Assembly: GCF_001655615.1 (NCBI RefSeq)
Contig: NZ_CP011567.1
Coordinates: 992,001 to 1,056,000, forward strand
Direction: 5' to 3'
DNA from: Pseudomonas sp. GR 6-02
Lineage (GTDB): Bacteria > Pseudomonadota > Gammaproteobacteria > Pseudomonadales > Pseudomonadaceae
DNA length: 64,000 nucleotides
The notes beneath the pieces were generated by a model, which was not told the origin of the DNA, searched no databases, and saw only the letters and a program-made list of their open reading frames with translations. Below, in pieces: positions 50,701-57,301 of this stretch. The translations under genes were made by a program, and so were the position numbers. The stretch's first letter is position 1; every line of letters starts with the position of its first letter.

Positions 50701-52760
50701 TAGGTGTCGTTACCGGCACCGCCGTCGAGGGTGTCGGCCCCGCCCCGGCCGTCGAGGATATTGGCGGCGGCGTTGCCGGTCAGACGGTTGTCGAGCTTGT
50801 TGCCCGTGAGGCTCAGCGCTGCAGAACCGAGCAGCACAGCGTCTTCGACGTTGTCTTCCAAATAGTAACTTACTGCCGTCTGGATCAGGTCGTGGCCTTC
50901 GTCAGCCAGCTCGGTGACTTGTACACCATTGTTCAAGATGACATAGGTGTCATCGCCACTACCGCCAATGAGCTTGTCAGCCCCGGCCCAACCATCCAGC
51001 CAGTCGTTGCCGGCCCCGCCCAGCAGGGTGTTGTCGTAGTTGTTGCCGAGCAGGATGTTGTTCAGGTCGTTGCCGATCACGGTGAAGTTGCCGAGGCCGG
51101 TGACGGTGACATCTTCGACGTTTTGCAGGTTGCTTTGGCTGAGGTCGACGGTGCTGCTGGCCGGAGTCGAGGTGTAGTTGATGTACAGCAGGTCGTGGCC
51201 TTGATCAACGTCATCCTGCAATAGCGCCAGTTCGCCGGCCTGGTCGAGGACATAGGTGTCGTTGCCGGCGCCGCCGATCAGCGTGTCCAGGCCCGCGCCA
51301 CCGTTGAGGATGTTGTTGCCGCTGTTGCCGGTCAGCACGTTGTTCAGGGCGTTGCCGACACCGGTGAGGTTGTCGCTGCCAGTCAGGGTGAGGTTTTCCA
51401 GGTTGGCACCCAGGGTCCAGTTCACCGAGGAACGCACGGTGTCGATTTCGCTCACCAGGGTACTGGTTTCGGTGACCGTGTCCTTGAGGTTGTCGACGAT
51501 GTAGGTGTCGTTGCCGAAGCCGCCAATCATCACGTCGGCGCCGAGGCCACCGTCCAGCACGTTGTTGCCGCTGTTGCCGATCAGCACGTTGTTCAGGGCG
51601 TTGCCGGTGGCGTCGAGCTGGTCGCTGCCGGTGAGGGTCAGGTTCTCGAGGTTGCTGCCCAGGGTGTAGCTGATCGACGACATAACCGTGTCGATTTCGC
51701 TCAGCGAGGTGCTGGTTTCCACCACCACGTCACCCACGTTATCCACAACGTAAACGTCGTTGCCTGCACCGCCAATCATGACGTCTTGGCCGGCACCACC
51801 ATCGAGAACGTTACCCAGCGCATTGCCGATAAGCTCATCGTTAAAAGCCGAACCGGTGGCATTTTCGATTTTGGTGCCAAAGGCGATCGCCAGCCCGTCA
51901 TTGACCAGTTGCAGGTTCGGGATGTCGACGAATGCCTTGCCGATGTTGCTGAACTCACCCTCATTCAGGTTCAGTCTGACAGCCGCCTGCTGGTTGCTGG
52001 CATCGATCGTATCGTTTCCGCCGGCATCCCAGATGGTTTCGAATACTGATTGGTCGGGTGCCCAGCGATAGACGTTGTCACCGGTTTGCCAAAGCATGTT
52101 GGCGCCGTAAATTTTCTGGATAGCGAGAATATCCAGCAGCATCGGTGTCGTCGGCTGATAGGAGTACGCATTGTTGTAGCTCATGATCGTGTAATGCGTA
52201 TCATCGAGCAGGGGCGAGATCAGCGTACTGTTGGATTGGCTCGACTCGAATGGATGTTTGAGGCCCAGGGCATGACCGATTTCATGCACGAACGTCATGA
52301 AGTCGTAAGTGCCTTTGACAGGGGTAGGGTTGTTCGTATCCGGGCTGATCCATACATCTCCGGCCAGCGGTGTCCGGTCGGGGAAGTAGGCCCAGGCAGC
52401 GGCGTCGTCGTCCATGTCCCAATAGCCGCCGAATCGCAAGTCGCCCACAGTGTTGATGTTGTCACTGACCAGAGTGAACTTGACGTTAGCCACGGCGCTC
52501 CAGGCGCCAAGCGCACCGGTCACGGCGTTTTGTTGAGCCGATGTCAGAGCGAAGCTGTTCAGGAATTCATTTTTTAAGCTGTATTTGGCAGAGAAATACG
52601 ATTGGCCGGGGGTGACGAAACTATAGGTCAGCCTTGTCGCGAAGATGTCTGCGCCGAAGTCAGGGCTCAGCCAGGAGGTGCCATAGATCAGGCTGTCGAC
52701 TTGTTGGTTACCGGTTAGAACAGATGGCTTTGTTAAAATGTAACCAAGAGGAGACGACAT
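41730..52760 (-). CDS. Giant secreted RTX protein with M10 metallopeptidase domain
   Basis: 3676 residues. Residues about 1-300 form an M10 serralysin-type protease domain with the zinc site HEIGHALGLKH (His159, Glu160, His163, His169) and Met-turn YTIMSYNN (Met193). From residue 332 nine copies of a 350-residue repeat (modules of about 83, 83, 103 and 81 residues, each ending in GGxGxD nonapeptides) bind calcium and form beta-rolls. The last 200 residues hold canonical RTX and the serralysin-like secretion signal (GGSGADRFVF ... DFAIQLVGVDTFSAKDLVV). There is no signal peptide, consistent with type I secretion. No ABC exporter, membrane-fusion protein or TolC gene is in the window. Most serralysins are about 480 residues, so the repeat array is the striking part; adhesion, biofilm or processive surface roles are guesses. 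The gene is convergent with the MalT-type regulator gene. Confidence 0.93.
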   Translation of the reverse strand: MSSPLGYILTKPSVLTGNQQVDSLIYGTSWLSPDFGADIFATRLTYSFVTPGQSYFSAKYSLKNEFLNSFALTSAQQNAVTGALGAWSAVANVKFTLVSDNINTVGDLRFGGYWDMDDDAAAWAYFPDRTPLAGDVWISPDTNNPTPVKGTYDFMTFVHEIGHALGLKHPFESSQSNSTLISPLLDDTHYTIMSYNNAYSYQPTTPMLLDILAIQKIYGANMLWQTGDNVYRWAPDQSVFETIWDAGGNDTIDASNQQAAVRLNLNEGEFSNIGKAFVDIPNLQLVNDGLAIAFGTKIENATGSAFNDELIGNALGNVLDGGAGQDVMIGGAGNDVYVVDNVGDVVVETSTSLSEIDTVMSSISYTLGSNLENLTLTGSDQLDATGNALNNVLIGNSGNNVLDGGLGADVMIGGFGNDTYIVDNLKDTVTETSTLVSEIDTVRSSVNWTLGANLENLTLTGSDNLTGVGNALNNVLTGNSGNNILNGGAGLDTLIGGAGNDTYVLDQAGELALLQDDVDQGHDLLYINYTSTPASSTVDLSQSNLQNVEDVTVTGLGNFTVIGNDLNNILLGNNYDNTLLGGAGNDWLDGWAGADKLIGGSGDDTYVILNNGVQVTELADEGHDLIQTAVSYYLEDNVEDAVLLGSAALSLTGNKLDNRLTGNAAANILDGRGGADTLDGGAGNDTYYVDNVGDTVIERGTSLSEIDTVLSSISYTLGSNVENLTLIDFNDLNATGNALNNRIVGNYGDNTLDGGLGADVMIDDRGSDTYIVDNLKDVVIETGLSLWDIDTVRASVNWTLGANLENLTLTGSDNLNGVGNALNNVLTGNSGNNVLNGGAGLDTLIGGAGDDTYILDQAGELALLQETADQGRDLLNISYTSTLASSTVDLSQSNLQNVEDVTVTGLGNFTVIGNDLNNTLLGNAYNNTLQGGAGNDWLDGGAGADTLSGGSGDDTYVIDNATDKVTELADEGRDLIRTTVSYTLSANVEDGVLLGTAALNLTGNELDNSLTGNAAANFLDGKAGADTLDGGAGNDTYVVDNLGDTVIERGTSLAEIDTVLSSISYTLGSNLENLTLTGSDQLDATGNALNNVLIGNSGNNVLEGGSGADVMIGGFGNDTYVVDNLKDVVTETSTLASEIDTVRASVSWALGANLENLTLTGSDNLNGVGNTLNNVLTGNSGNNILNGQTGLDTMSGGAGDDTYILDQAGELALLQETVDQGRDLLNISYTSTLASSTVDLSQSNLLNVEDVTVTGLGAFTVIGNDLNNTLLGNAYNNTLQGGAGNDWLDGGAGADTLSGGSGDDTYVIDNATDKVTELADEGRDLIRTTVSYTLSANVEDGVLLGTAALNLTGNELDNSLTGNAAANFLDGKAGADTLDGGAGNDTYVVDNLGDTVIERGTSLAEIDTVLSSISYTLGSNVENLTLTGNDNLTGTGNVLNNVLIGNSGNNVLEGGSGADVMIGGFGNDTYVVDNLKDVVTETSTLASEIDTVRASVSWALGANLENLTLTGSDNLNGVGNTLNNVLTGNSGNNILNGQTGLDTMSGGAGDDTYILDQAGELALLQETVDQGRDLLNISYTSTLASSTVDLSQSNLLNVEDVTVTGLGAFTVIGNDLNNTLLGNAYNNTLQGGAGNDWLDGGAGADTLSGGSGDDTYVIDNATDKVTELADEGHDLIRTAVSYTLSANVEDGVLLGTAALNLTGNELDNSLTGNAAANFLDGKAGADTLDGGAGNDTYVVDNLGDTVIERGTSLAEIDTVLSSISYTLGSNLENLTLTGSDQLDATGNALNNVLIGNSGNNVLDGGLGADVMMGGFGNDTYVVDSLKDVVTETSTLLSEIDTVRASVSWTLGANLENLTLTGSDNLNGVGNTLNNVLTGNSGNNVLNGGAGLDTMSGGAGDDTYVLDQAGELALLQDDADQGRDLLYISYTSTLATSTVDLSQSNLQNVEDVTLTGLGAFTVIGNDLNNTLLGNAYNNTLQGGAGNDWLDGGAGADTLSGGSGDDTYVIDNATDKVTELADEGHDLIRTAVSYTLSANVEDGVLLGTAALNLAGNELDNSLTGNAAANLLDGKAGADTLDGGAGNDTYVVDNLGDTVIERGTSLAEIDTVLSSISYTLGSNVENLTLTGNDNLTGTGNVLNNVLIGNSGNNVLDGGLGADVMIGGFGNDTYVVDNLKDVVAETSTLASEIDTVRASVSWALGANLENLTLTGSDNLNGVGNALNNVLTGNSGNNVLNGGAGLDTLIGGAGDDTYILDQAGELALLQETADQGRDLLNISYTSTLASSTVDLSQSNLQNVEDVTVTGLGNFTVIGNDLNNTLLGNAYNNTLQGGAGNDWLDGGAGADTLSGGSGDDTYVIDNATDKVTELADEGRDLIRTTVSYTLSANVEDGVLLGTAALNLTGNELDNSLTGNAAANFLDGKAGADTLDGGAGNDTYVVDNLGDTVIERGTSLAEIDTVLSSISYTLGSNLENLTLTGSDQLDATGNALNNVLIGNSGNNVLEGGSGADVMIGGFGNDTYVVDNLKDVVTETSTLASEIDTVRASVSWALGANLENLTLTGSDNLNGVGNTLNNVLTGNSGNNILNGQTGLDTMSGGAGDDTYILDQAGELALLQETVDQGRDLLNISYTSTLASSTVDLSQSNLLNVEDVTVTGLGAFTVIGNDLNNTLLGNAYNNTLQGGAGNDWLDGGAGADTLSGGSGDDTYVIDNATDKVTELADEGRDLIRTTVSYTLSANVEDGVLLGTAALNLTGNELDNSLTGNAAANFLDGKAGADTLDGGAGNDTYVVDNLGDTVIERGTSLAEIDTVLSSISYTLGSNLENLTLTGSDQLDATGNALNNVLIGNSGNNVLEGGSGADVMIGGFGNDTYVVDNLKDVVTETSTLASEIDTVRASVSWALGANLENLTLTGSDNLNGVGNTLNNVLTGNSGNNILNGQTGLDTMSGGAGDDTYILDQAGELALLQETVDQGRDLLNISYTSTLASSTVDLSQSNLLNVEDVTVTGLGAFTVIGNDLNNTLLGNAYNNTLQGGAGNDWLDGGAGADTLSGGSGDDTYVIDNATDKVTELADEGHDLIRTAVSYTLSANVEDGVLLGTAALNLTGNELDNSLTGNAAANFLDGKAGADTLDGGAGNDTYVVDNLGDTVIERGTSLAEIDTVLSSISYTLGSNLENLTLTGSDQLDATGNALNNVLIGNSGNNVLDGGLGADVMMGGFGNDTYVVDSLKDVVTETSTLLSEIDTVRASVSWTLGANLENLTLTGSDNLNGVGNTLNNVLTGNSGNNVLNGGAGLDTMSGGAGNDTYVLDQAGELALLQETADQGHDLLNISYTSTLASSTVDLSQSNLQNVEDVTVTGLGAFTVIGNDLNNTLLGNAAANFLDGKAGADTLDGGAGNDTYVVDNLGDTVIERGTSLVEIDTVMSSISYTLGSNLENLTLTGSDNLDATGNSLGNRLTGNSGNNVLDGGTGADLMIGGTGNDTYIVDNLQDAVTETSTLASEIDTVRSSVSWTLSANLENLTLTGSDNLTGVGNALNNVLTGNSGNNVLNGGAGNDLLDGGMGNDLLIGGLGTDILTGGSGADRFVFNLLSELGKGANSDVITDFSSLQGDKIDLSKLDANMLTTAFNAFTFIDSNAFTGAGQLRFEDHVLYGNVNGRLDADFAIQLVGVDTFSAKDLVV
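42588..51767 (-). repeat. Nine-copy 1050-bp coding repeat array
   Basis: Units U1 to U9 (N- to C-terminal) begin at 51767, 50717, 49667, 48617, 47567, 46517, 45467, 44417 and 43367, exactly 1050 bp apart; U9 is 780 bp because 90 residues are missing. U1 and U2 are the most diverged at the sequence level, U3-U9 are close to identical. About 3.27 kb (42901-46165) recurs almost perfectly at 47101-50365, four units away. Correct copy number depends on assembly quality. Confidence 0.92.
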
Positions 52761-52975
52761 TCTAAATATCCTGAGAAGGCTGCGACCGTCCTGTATGTGG
52801 CCGCTACAAGGACGCGATTTTGCACCAGAGTCAGCGTCAATTGATATTACATGGCCACTATTTTTTTAATAATGGCGTCAAAAAACTGGCCAGTAAATCT
52901 GTGTCGACGTGCGCCAGTGAGTCTTGAGGAATGCGCGCTGGTATCCTGTTCGAAATCGACTTATCAGGGCCTCCC

Positions 52976-53620
52976 GTGAACGCTCCGACCCCCACCCTCA
53001 TCCGCGAAACCTTCCCCGTCGGCCCTTTGCAGTGCAACTGCACAATCATCGGCGACCCCATCACTAAAAAAGCCATCGTCGTCGACCCAGGCGGCAATCA
53101 CGAGCTGATCCTGGCGCGGCTCGACGCCCTGGGCCTGAAGGTGGTCAGCATCATTCACACCCACGCACACCTCGATCACTTCCTCGCCTCCGGTCAGTTG
53201 AAGGAGAAAACCGGCGCGACCCTGCACCTGCATAAAGAAGATCAATTTCTCTGGGACAACCTGGAGATGCAGTGCCAGATGTTCGGTGTGCCTTACACCC
53301 CGGTGCCATCGCCGGATCGCTGGTTGGCCGATGATGAAGAGTTGGCGTGCGGGTGTGGCGTGGCGTTGCACACGCCGGGTCATACGCCGGGTTCCATGAG
53401 CTTTTGGTTTTCAGAGGCTAAGCTGCTGATTGCCGGTGACACGCTGTTCAAGCGTGGGGTAGGGCGCACGGATTTGTGGGGTGGTGATCAGGCAACACTC
53501 GTGCGATCGATCAAGCAGCGGTTGTATACCCTCGACGAAGAGGCAACCGTGGTGTCCGGGCATGGCCCGGACACCTGTCTGGGCGATGAAATGCGCGGTA
53601 ACCCCTTTGTAAGAGCTTGA
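52976..53620 (+). CDS. MBL-fold metallo-hydrolase (glyoxalase II-like)
   Basis: 214 residues with the metal-binding motif HTHAHLDH (about residues 58-65), a second His in TPGHTPGSMSF, Asp in IAGDTLFKRGVGRTD and a final SGHGPDT. The fold fits hydroxyacylglutathione hydrolase-like or persulfide dioxygenase relatives; the exact substrate is not fixed. Start GTG 52976 follows CAGGG at a usable spacing; an ATG at 52931 has its Shine-Dalgarno-like bases directly adjacent and is less likely. Confidence 0.87.
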   Translation: MNAPTPTLIRETFPVGPLQCNCTIIGDPITKKAIVVDPGGNHELILARLDALGLKVVSIIHTHAHLDHFLASGQLKEKTGATLHLHKEDQFLWDNLEMQCQMFGVPYTPVPSPDRWLADDEELACGCGVALHTPGHTPGSMSFWFSEAKLLIAGDTLFKRGVGRTDLWGGDQATLVRSIKQRLYTLDEEATVVSGHGPDTCLGDEMRGNPFVRA

Positions 53621-53725
53621 AGGGCTCTGACGGAATTTTTGTCATTGCCAGTGATCCAACGCCCGCAAAGGTTCATTGCTTAAGTCCGTTGCACCACAGA
53701 ATGCAAAAAAAGTAGGAGCTCCTCC

Positions 53726-54457
53726 ATGTTCACCTCGCGTCGTTTGATCGTTGTCGCTACTGCAGTGGCTCTGTTGTCCGGTTGTGCATCGCCGAACCCT
53801 TATGACAACCAGGGTCAGGCCGATGGCAGCTCCACGGGCATGAGCAATACCGCCAAATACGGTGGCCTCGGCGCCCTGGCCGGTGCGCTGGCCGGTGCTG
53901 CCATCAGTCACGATAACCGTGGCAAGGGCGCGCTGATTGGCGCCGCCGTGGTGGGTGCTTCTGCTGCCGGTTACGGTTACTACGCCGACCAGCAAGAGAA
54001 AAAGCTGCGCGCCAGCATGGCCAACACCGGGGTTGAGGTGCAGCGCCAGGGCGATCAGATCAAGCTGATCATGCCGGGCAACATCACGTTCGCCACCGAT
54101 TCGGCGAACATTGCCTCAAGCTTCTACCAGCCGCTGAACAACCTGGCGGGCTCGCTCAAGGAGTTCAACCAGAACCAGATCGAGATCGTCGGCTACACCG
54201 ACAGCACCGGCAGCCGCCAGCACAACATGGACCTGTCCCAGCGTCGCGCCCAGAGCGTGGCGACTTACCTGACCTCACAGGGTGTCAGCGGCGCCAACCT
54301 GTCGGCACGTGGTGCCGGGCCGGATAACCCGATTGCCAGCAACGGTGATGCCAATGGCCGGGCACAGAACCGCCGCGTCGAGGTCAACCTGAAGGCGATT
54401 CCGGGCCAGCAATACGGCGGCCAGCAACAGCAAGGCACTGTCCAGCAGTACCCATGA
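53726..54457 (+). CDS. OmpA-family lipoprotein (YiaD-like)
   Basis: 243 residues: lipobox LLSGC (Cys 20), a glycine-zipper hydrophobic segment (KYGGLGALAGALAGAAIS and ALIGAAVVGASAAGYGYYA), then a C-terminal OmpA peptidoglycan-binding domain with ITFATDSANI, GYTDSTGS and LSARGAGPDNPIASN...NRRVEV. The glycine zipper plus OmpA layout matches YiaD. It likely links the outer membrane to peptidoglycan. The tail is Gln-rich. AGGAG is spaced before ATG 53726. Confidence 0.9.
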   Translation: MFTSRRLIVVATAVALLSGCASPNPYDNQGQADGSSTGMSNTAKYGGLGALAGALAGAAISHDNRGKGALIGAAVVGASAAGYGYYADQQEKKLRASMANTGVEVQRQGDQIKLIMPGNITFATDSANIASSFYQPLNNLAGSLKEFNQNQIEIVGYTDSTGSRQHNMDLSQRRAQSVATYLTSQGVSGANLSARGAGPDNPIASNGDANGRAQNRRVEVNLKAIPGQQYGGQQQQGTVQQYP

Positions 54458-54485
54458 GAGGCTGACCTCTCCCTGAAATGAAAAT

Positions 54486-54516
54486 GCCCGATCCTTAAAG
54501 GATCGGGTATTTTTTT
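54486..54516 (+). terminator. Terminator of the OmpA-lipoprotein gene
   Basis: CCCGATCCTT and AGGATCGGG pair around AA and are followed by a T-run. Confidence 0.87.
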
Positions 54517-54554
54517 GTGTCGCTTGTTCAGGCGATGAAAACTTCAGAATAAAA

Positions 54555-54589
54555 AAGCCCTCGGACAATCACTCGTCCGAGGGCTTTTT
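54555..54589. terminator. Terminator of the yhcB gene (bidirectional)
   Basis: GCCCTCGGAC and GTCCGAGGGC form a perfect 10-bp stem around AATCACTC, with an A-run on the left and T-run on the right, so it can stop both directions. Confidence 0.85.
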
Positions 54590-54607
54590 GTGTCGCGCGA
54601 AACCTGA

Positions 54608-55042
54608 TTACTTCTTCAGGCCGTAATGCTCATCGAGCATGCCCGGCGCGTTCGGGGCTTTGGGAGCGTAATCGCGAGGCGGTTCCTGATCGCGCGGTGG
54701 CGTCAGGCGTTCCCGTGGAGCCTGCACCGCGTCAGCGTGCAGGGCAGCCAGCAAGCGTTGGCGAGTCTGCTCGTCCAGGGCCAGACGGTTGGCACCCTCG
54801 GCGAGATGATCCTGCACTTCCTGATAGCTCTGAGTCAGTTTCTTGACCAGGGATGCAGTGCTGTTGAAGTGGGTGACCACTTCGTTCTGATACTTGTCAA
54901 AACGTTCCTGAATATCATCCAGCTGACGTTGCGTGCTGCTCGGAGCGGCATTCGGCACCAGGCGAGCGATCAGGAATCCAATGGCGACACCCACAACCAG
55001 GGCAAGAGTCGGCAACAACCAAACTAAGAGCGAGTGTTCCAC
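54608..55042 (-). CDS. zapG: YhcB (DUF1043) family division/envelope protein
   Basis: 144 residues: an N-terminal TM anchor (LVWLLPTLALVVGVAIGFLIARL), a coiled-coil (TQRQLDDIQERFDKYQNEVVTHF) and a Pro-rich tail. E. coli YhcB/ZapG is implicated in coordinating cell division with envelope growth. The zapG name is used because of the clear DUF1043 layout, although the function in Pseudomonas is inferred. It is divergent from the alpha/beta hydrolase gene. Confidence 0.85.
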   Translation of the reverse strand: MEHSLLVWLLPTLALVVGVAIGFLIARLVPNAAPSSTQRQLDDIQERFDKYQNEVVTHFNSTASLVKKLTQSYQEVQDHLAEGANRLALDEQTRQRLLAALHADAVQAPRERLTPPRDQEPPRDYAPKAPNAPGMLDEHYGLKK

Positions 55043-55186
55043 GAGTCCTTCCTCTATAAACGGCTTTGCTTTACGTTAACGGCTCGAACCTGCGCTGTAT
55101 ACCGCGATTCACTCGCAATAGATTGGCACAGACAATTTGCTAGACGAGTCGACCCGATTCGAGGTCACGGAGTTCCTTCCTTGCTT

Positions 55187-55831
55187 ATGCGCGAAACCCC
55201 TGTAGTGATTGATGGCCCGGTGGGTCAGTTGGAAGCCCTGTATCTGGAAAACATGAGCCCGGACAATGAGCAGCCCCGCGGCCTGGCGCTGATCTGCCAT
55301 CCGAACCCGGTGCAGGGCGGCACGATGCTCAACAAAGTCGTCTCGACCCTGCAGCGCACCGCGCGGGACGCCGGTTTGATTACCTTGCGTTTCAACTACC
55401 GTGGCGTCGGTGCCAGTGAAGGCTCGCACGACATGGGCTCCGGCGAAGTCGACGATGCCCAGGCAGCGGCCGAGTGGCTGCGGGCCAAACATCCTGAATT
55501 ACCTTTGACCCTGTTCGGCTTCTCCTTCGGCGGTTTTGTTGCAGCCAGTCTCGGCGGACGGCTGGAGGCCAAGGGTGAGCAGATCAAGCATCTGTTCATG
55601 GTCGCGCCTGCGGTCATGCGTCTGGGCGATCAGGATCAACTGCCGCACCAAGGTACATTGACCCTGATCCAGCCGGAAACCGACGAAGTGATCGATCCGC
55701 AACTCGTTTACGATTGGTCCGACGCACTCGATCGCCCCCATGAGCTGCTGAAAGTGGCAGAATGCGGACACTTTTTTCATGGCAAGCTGACCGATCTCAA
55801 GGATCTGATCCTGCCGCGTCTTTCGAATTGA
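55187..55831 (+). CDS. Alpha/beta hydrolase (COG2945-like)
   Basis: 214 residues with the CHPNPVQGGTM segment (oxyanion region), a nucleophile elbow GFSFGG (Ser), an Asp near VIDPQ and a catalytic His in GHFFHGK. It resembles small serine hydrolases of COG2945. ATG 55187 is preferred over longer frames that read through the upstream control region. trpS follows 24 bp later and may be coexpressed. Confidence 0.85.
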   Translation: MRETPVVIDGPVGQLEALYLENMSPDNEQPRGLALICHPNPVQGGTMLNKVVSTLQRTARDAGLITLRFNYRGVGASEGSHDMGSGEVDDAQAAAEWLRAKHPELPLTLFGFSFGGFVAASLGGRLEAKGEQIKHLFMVAPAVMRLGDQDQLPHQGTLTLIQPETDEVIDPQLVYDWSDALDRPHELLKVAECGHFFHGKLTDLKDLILPRLSN

Positions 55832-55855
55832 TTGCAGTCTGACAAGCGATTACCC

Positions 55856-57211
55856 ATGACGACTCGTACCCGTATCCTCACCGGCATCACCACCACCGGC
55901 ACGCCGCACCTGGGCAATTACGCGGGGGCTATCCGCCCGGCGATTCTTGCCAGCCGCGATAGCAATGCCGATTCGTTCTACTTCCTGGCCGACTACCACG
56001 CCCTGATCAAATGCGATGACCCGCTGCGCATCCAGCGCTCGCGTCTGGAAATCGCCGCGACCTGGCTGGCCGGTGGCCTGGACGTGGACCGGGTGACGTT
56101 CTATCGCCAGTCCGACATCCCGGAAATCCCGGAGCTGACCTGGCTGCTGACCTGCGTGGCCGCCAAGGGCTTGCTCAACCGTGCCCACGCCTACAAGGCG
56201 TCGGTGGACAAGAACGTCGAGAATGGCGAAGACCCGGATGCGGGCATCACCATGGGCCTGTACAGCTACCCGGTGCTGATGGCCGCGGACATCCTGATGT
56301 TCAACGCCCACAAGGTGCCGGTCGGTCGTGACCAGATCCAGCACGTGGAAATGGCCCGTGACATCGGCCAGCGCTTCAACCACTTGTTCGGCCAGGGCAA
56401 GGAGTTCTTCACCATGCCCGAAGCGCTGATCGAGGAAAGCGTCGCCACGCTGCCAGGCCTCGACGGTCGCAAGATGTCGAAGAGCTACGACAACACCATT
56501 CCGTTGTTCAGCAGCGCCAAAGAGATGAAAGACGCGATTTCGCGGATCGTGACCGACTCCCGTGCCCCGGGCGAAGCCAAAGATCCGGACAACTCGCACC
56601 TGTTCACCTTGTTCCAGGCTTTCGCTACACCGGCACAAGCCGACGAGTTCCGCAGCGAATTGCTCCAGGGCCTGGGTTGGGGCGAGGCGAAGAATCGCCT
56701 GTTCCAGTTGCTGGACAACGAGTTGGGCGAGTCCCGCGATCGTTATCACCAGTTGATCGGCCGCCCGGCAGACCTGGAAGACATCCTGCAGCTCGGCGCG
56801 AAAAAGGCCCGTGCAGTGGCCACGCCGTTCCTCAACGAGTTGCGTGAAGCGGTCGGCCTGCGTTCTTTCGTCGCCCAGACTCAAGTCGCTGCCACCACCA
56901 AGAAGAAAGCCGCGAAAGCCGCGCGTTTTGTCAGCTTCCGTGAAGACGATGGCAGTTTCCGCTTCCGTCTGCTGGCGGCCGATGGTGAGCAGCTGCTGCT
57001 GTCGCGGCACTTCGCCGATGGCAAAACCGCAGGTCAGGTGACCAAACAACTGCAATCCGGCCAGCCATTGGACGTGCGCAGTGAAGACCTGAACTTCAGC
57101 GTCTGGCTGGAAGGCGAGTGCGTGGCCGACAGCCCGGCCTTCGCCGACAGTGCTGCTCGCGATGCTGCCATCGGCGCATTGCGGGTTGCACTGACACCGG
57201 TTCAGGAATAA
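55856..57211 (+). CDS. trpS: Tryptophanyl-tRNA synthetase with C-terminal extension
   Basis: 451 residues. The class I signature is a HIGH-like GTPHLGNY (residues about 14-21) and a KMSKS motif in GRKMSKSYDN (about 204). The usual enzyme is about 330-350 residues; here a C-terminal module of about 100 residues (56901-57211) with VSFREDDGSFRFRLLAADGEQ resembles the small DUF1508/YegP beta domain, after a Lys/Ala-rich linker (TTKKKAAKAAR). ATG 55856 is used instead of the TTG at 55832. The extension is known in pseudomonads to my memory, but its role is unclear. Confidence 0.94.
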   Translation: MTTRTRILTGITTTGTPHLGNYAGAIRPAILASRDSNADSFYFLADYHALIKCDDPLRIQRSRLEIAATWLAGGLDVDRVTFYRQSDIPEIPELTWLLTCVAAKGLLNRAHAYKASVDKNVENGEDPDAGITMGLYSYPVLMAADILMFNAHKVPVGRDQIQHVEMARDIGQRFNHLFGQGKEFFTMPEALIEESVATLPGLDGRKMSKSYDNTIPLFSSAKEMKDAISRIVTDSRAPGEAKDPDNSHLFTLFQAFATPAQADEFRSELLQGLGWGEAKNRLFQLLDNELGESRDRYHQLIGRPADLEDILQLGAKKARAVATPFLNELREAVGLRSFVAQTQVAATTKKKAAKAARFVSFREDDGSFRFRLLAADGEQLLLSRHFADGKTAGQVTKQLQSGQPLDVRSEDLNFSVWLEGECVADSPAFADSAARDAAIGALRVALTPVQE

Positions 57212-57250
57212 ACAACGGTTCGGTCCGACCAAGGGCCGATTGCCATTCCC

Positions 57251-57290
57251 ACGGGCCGTCGCTACAGTGACGGCCCGTTTTTGTTGCCTT
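57251..57290 (+). terminator. Terminator of trpS
   Basis: ACGGGCCGTC and GACGGCCCGT are a perfect 10-bp stem around GCTACAGT, followed by TTTTTG. It sits between trpS and zapE. Confidence 0.83.
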
Positions 57291-57301
57291 GCTAACGAAT
57301 T

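Noticed and set aside
42588..51767. CRISPR-like array suggested by regular repetition
   Set aside because: Period is 1050 bp, repeats are translated in one frame and there are no short repeats with unique spacers.
55850..57232. 460-codon open frame antisense to trpS
   Set aside because: The opposite strand has intact TrpS motifs, and the antisense product has no recognisable domain.
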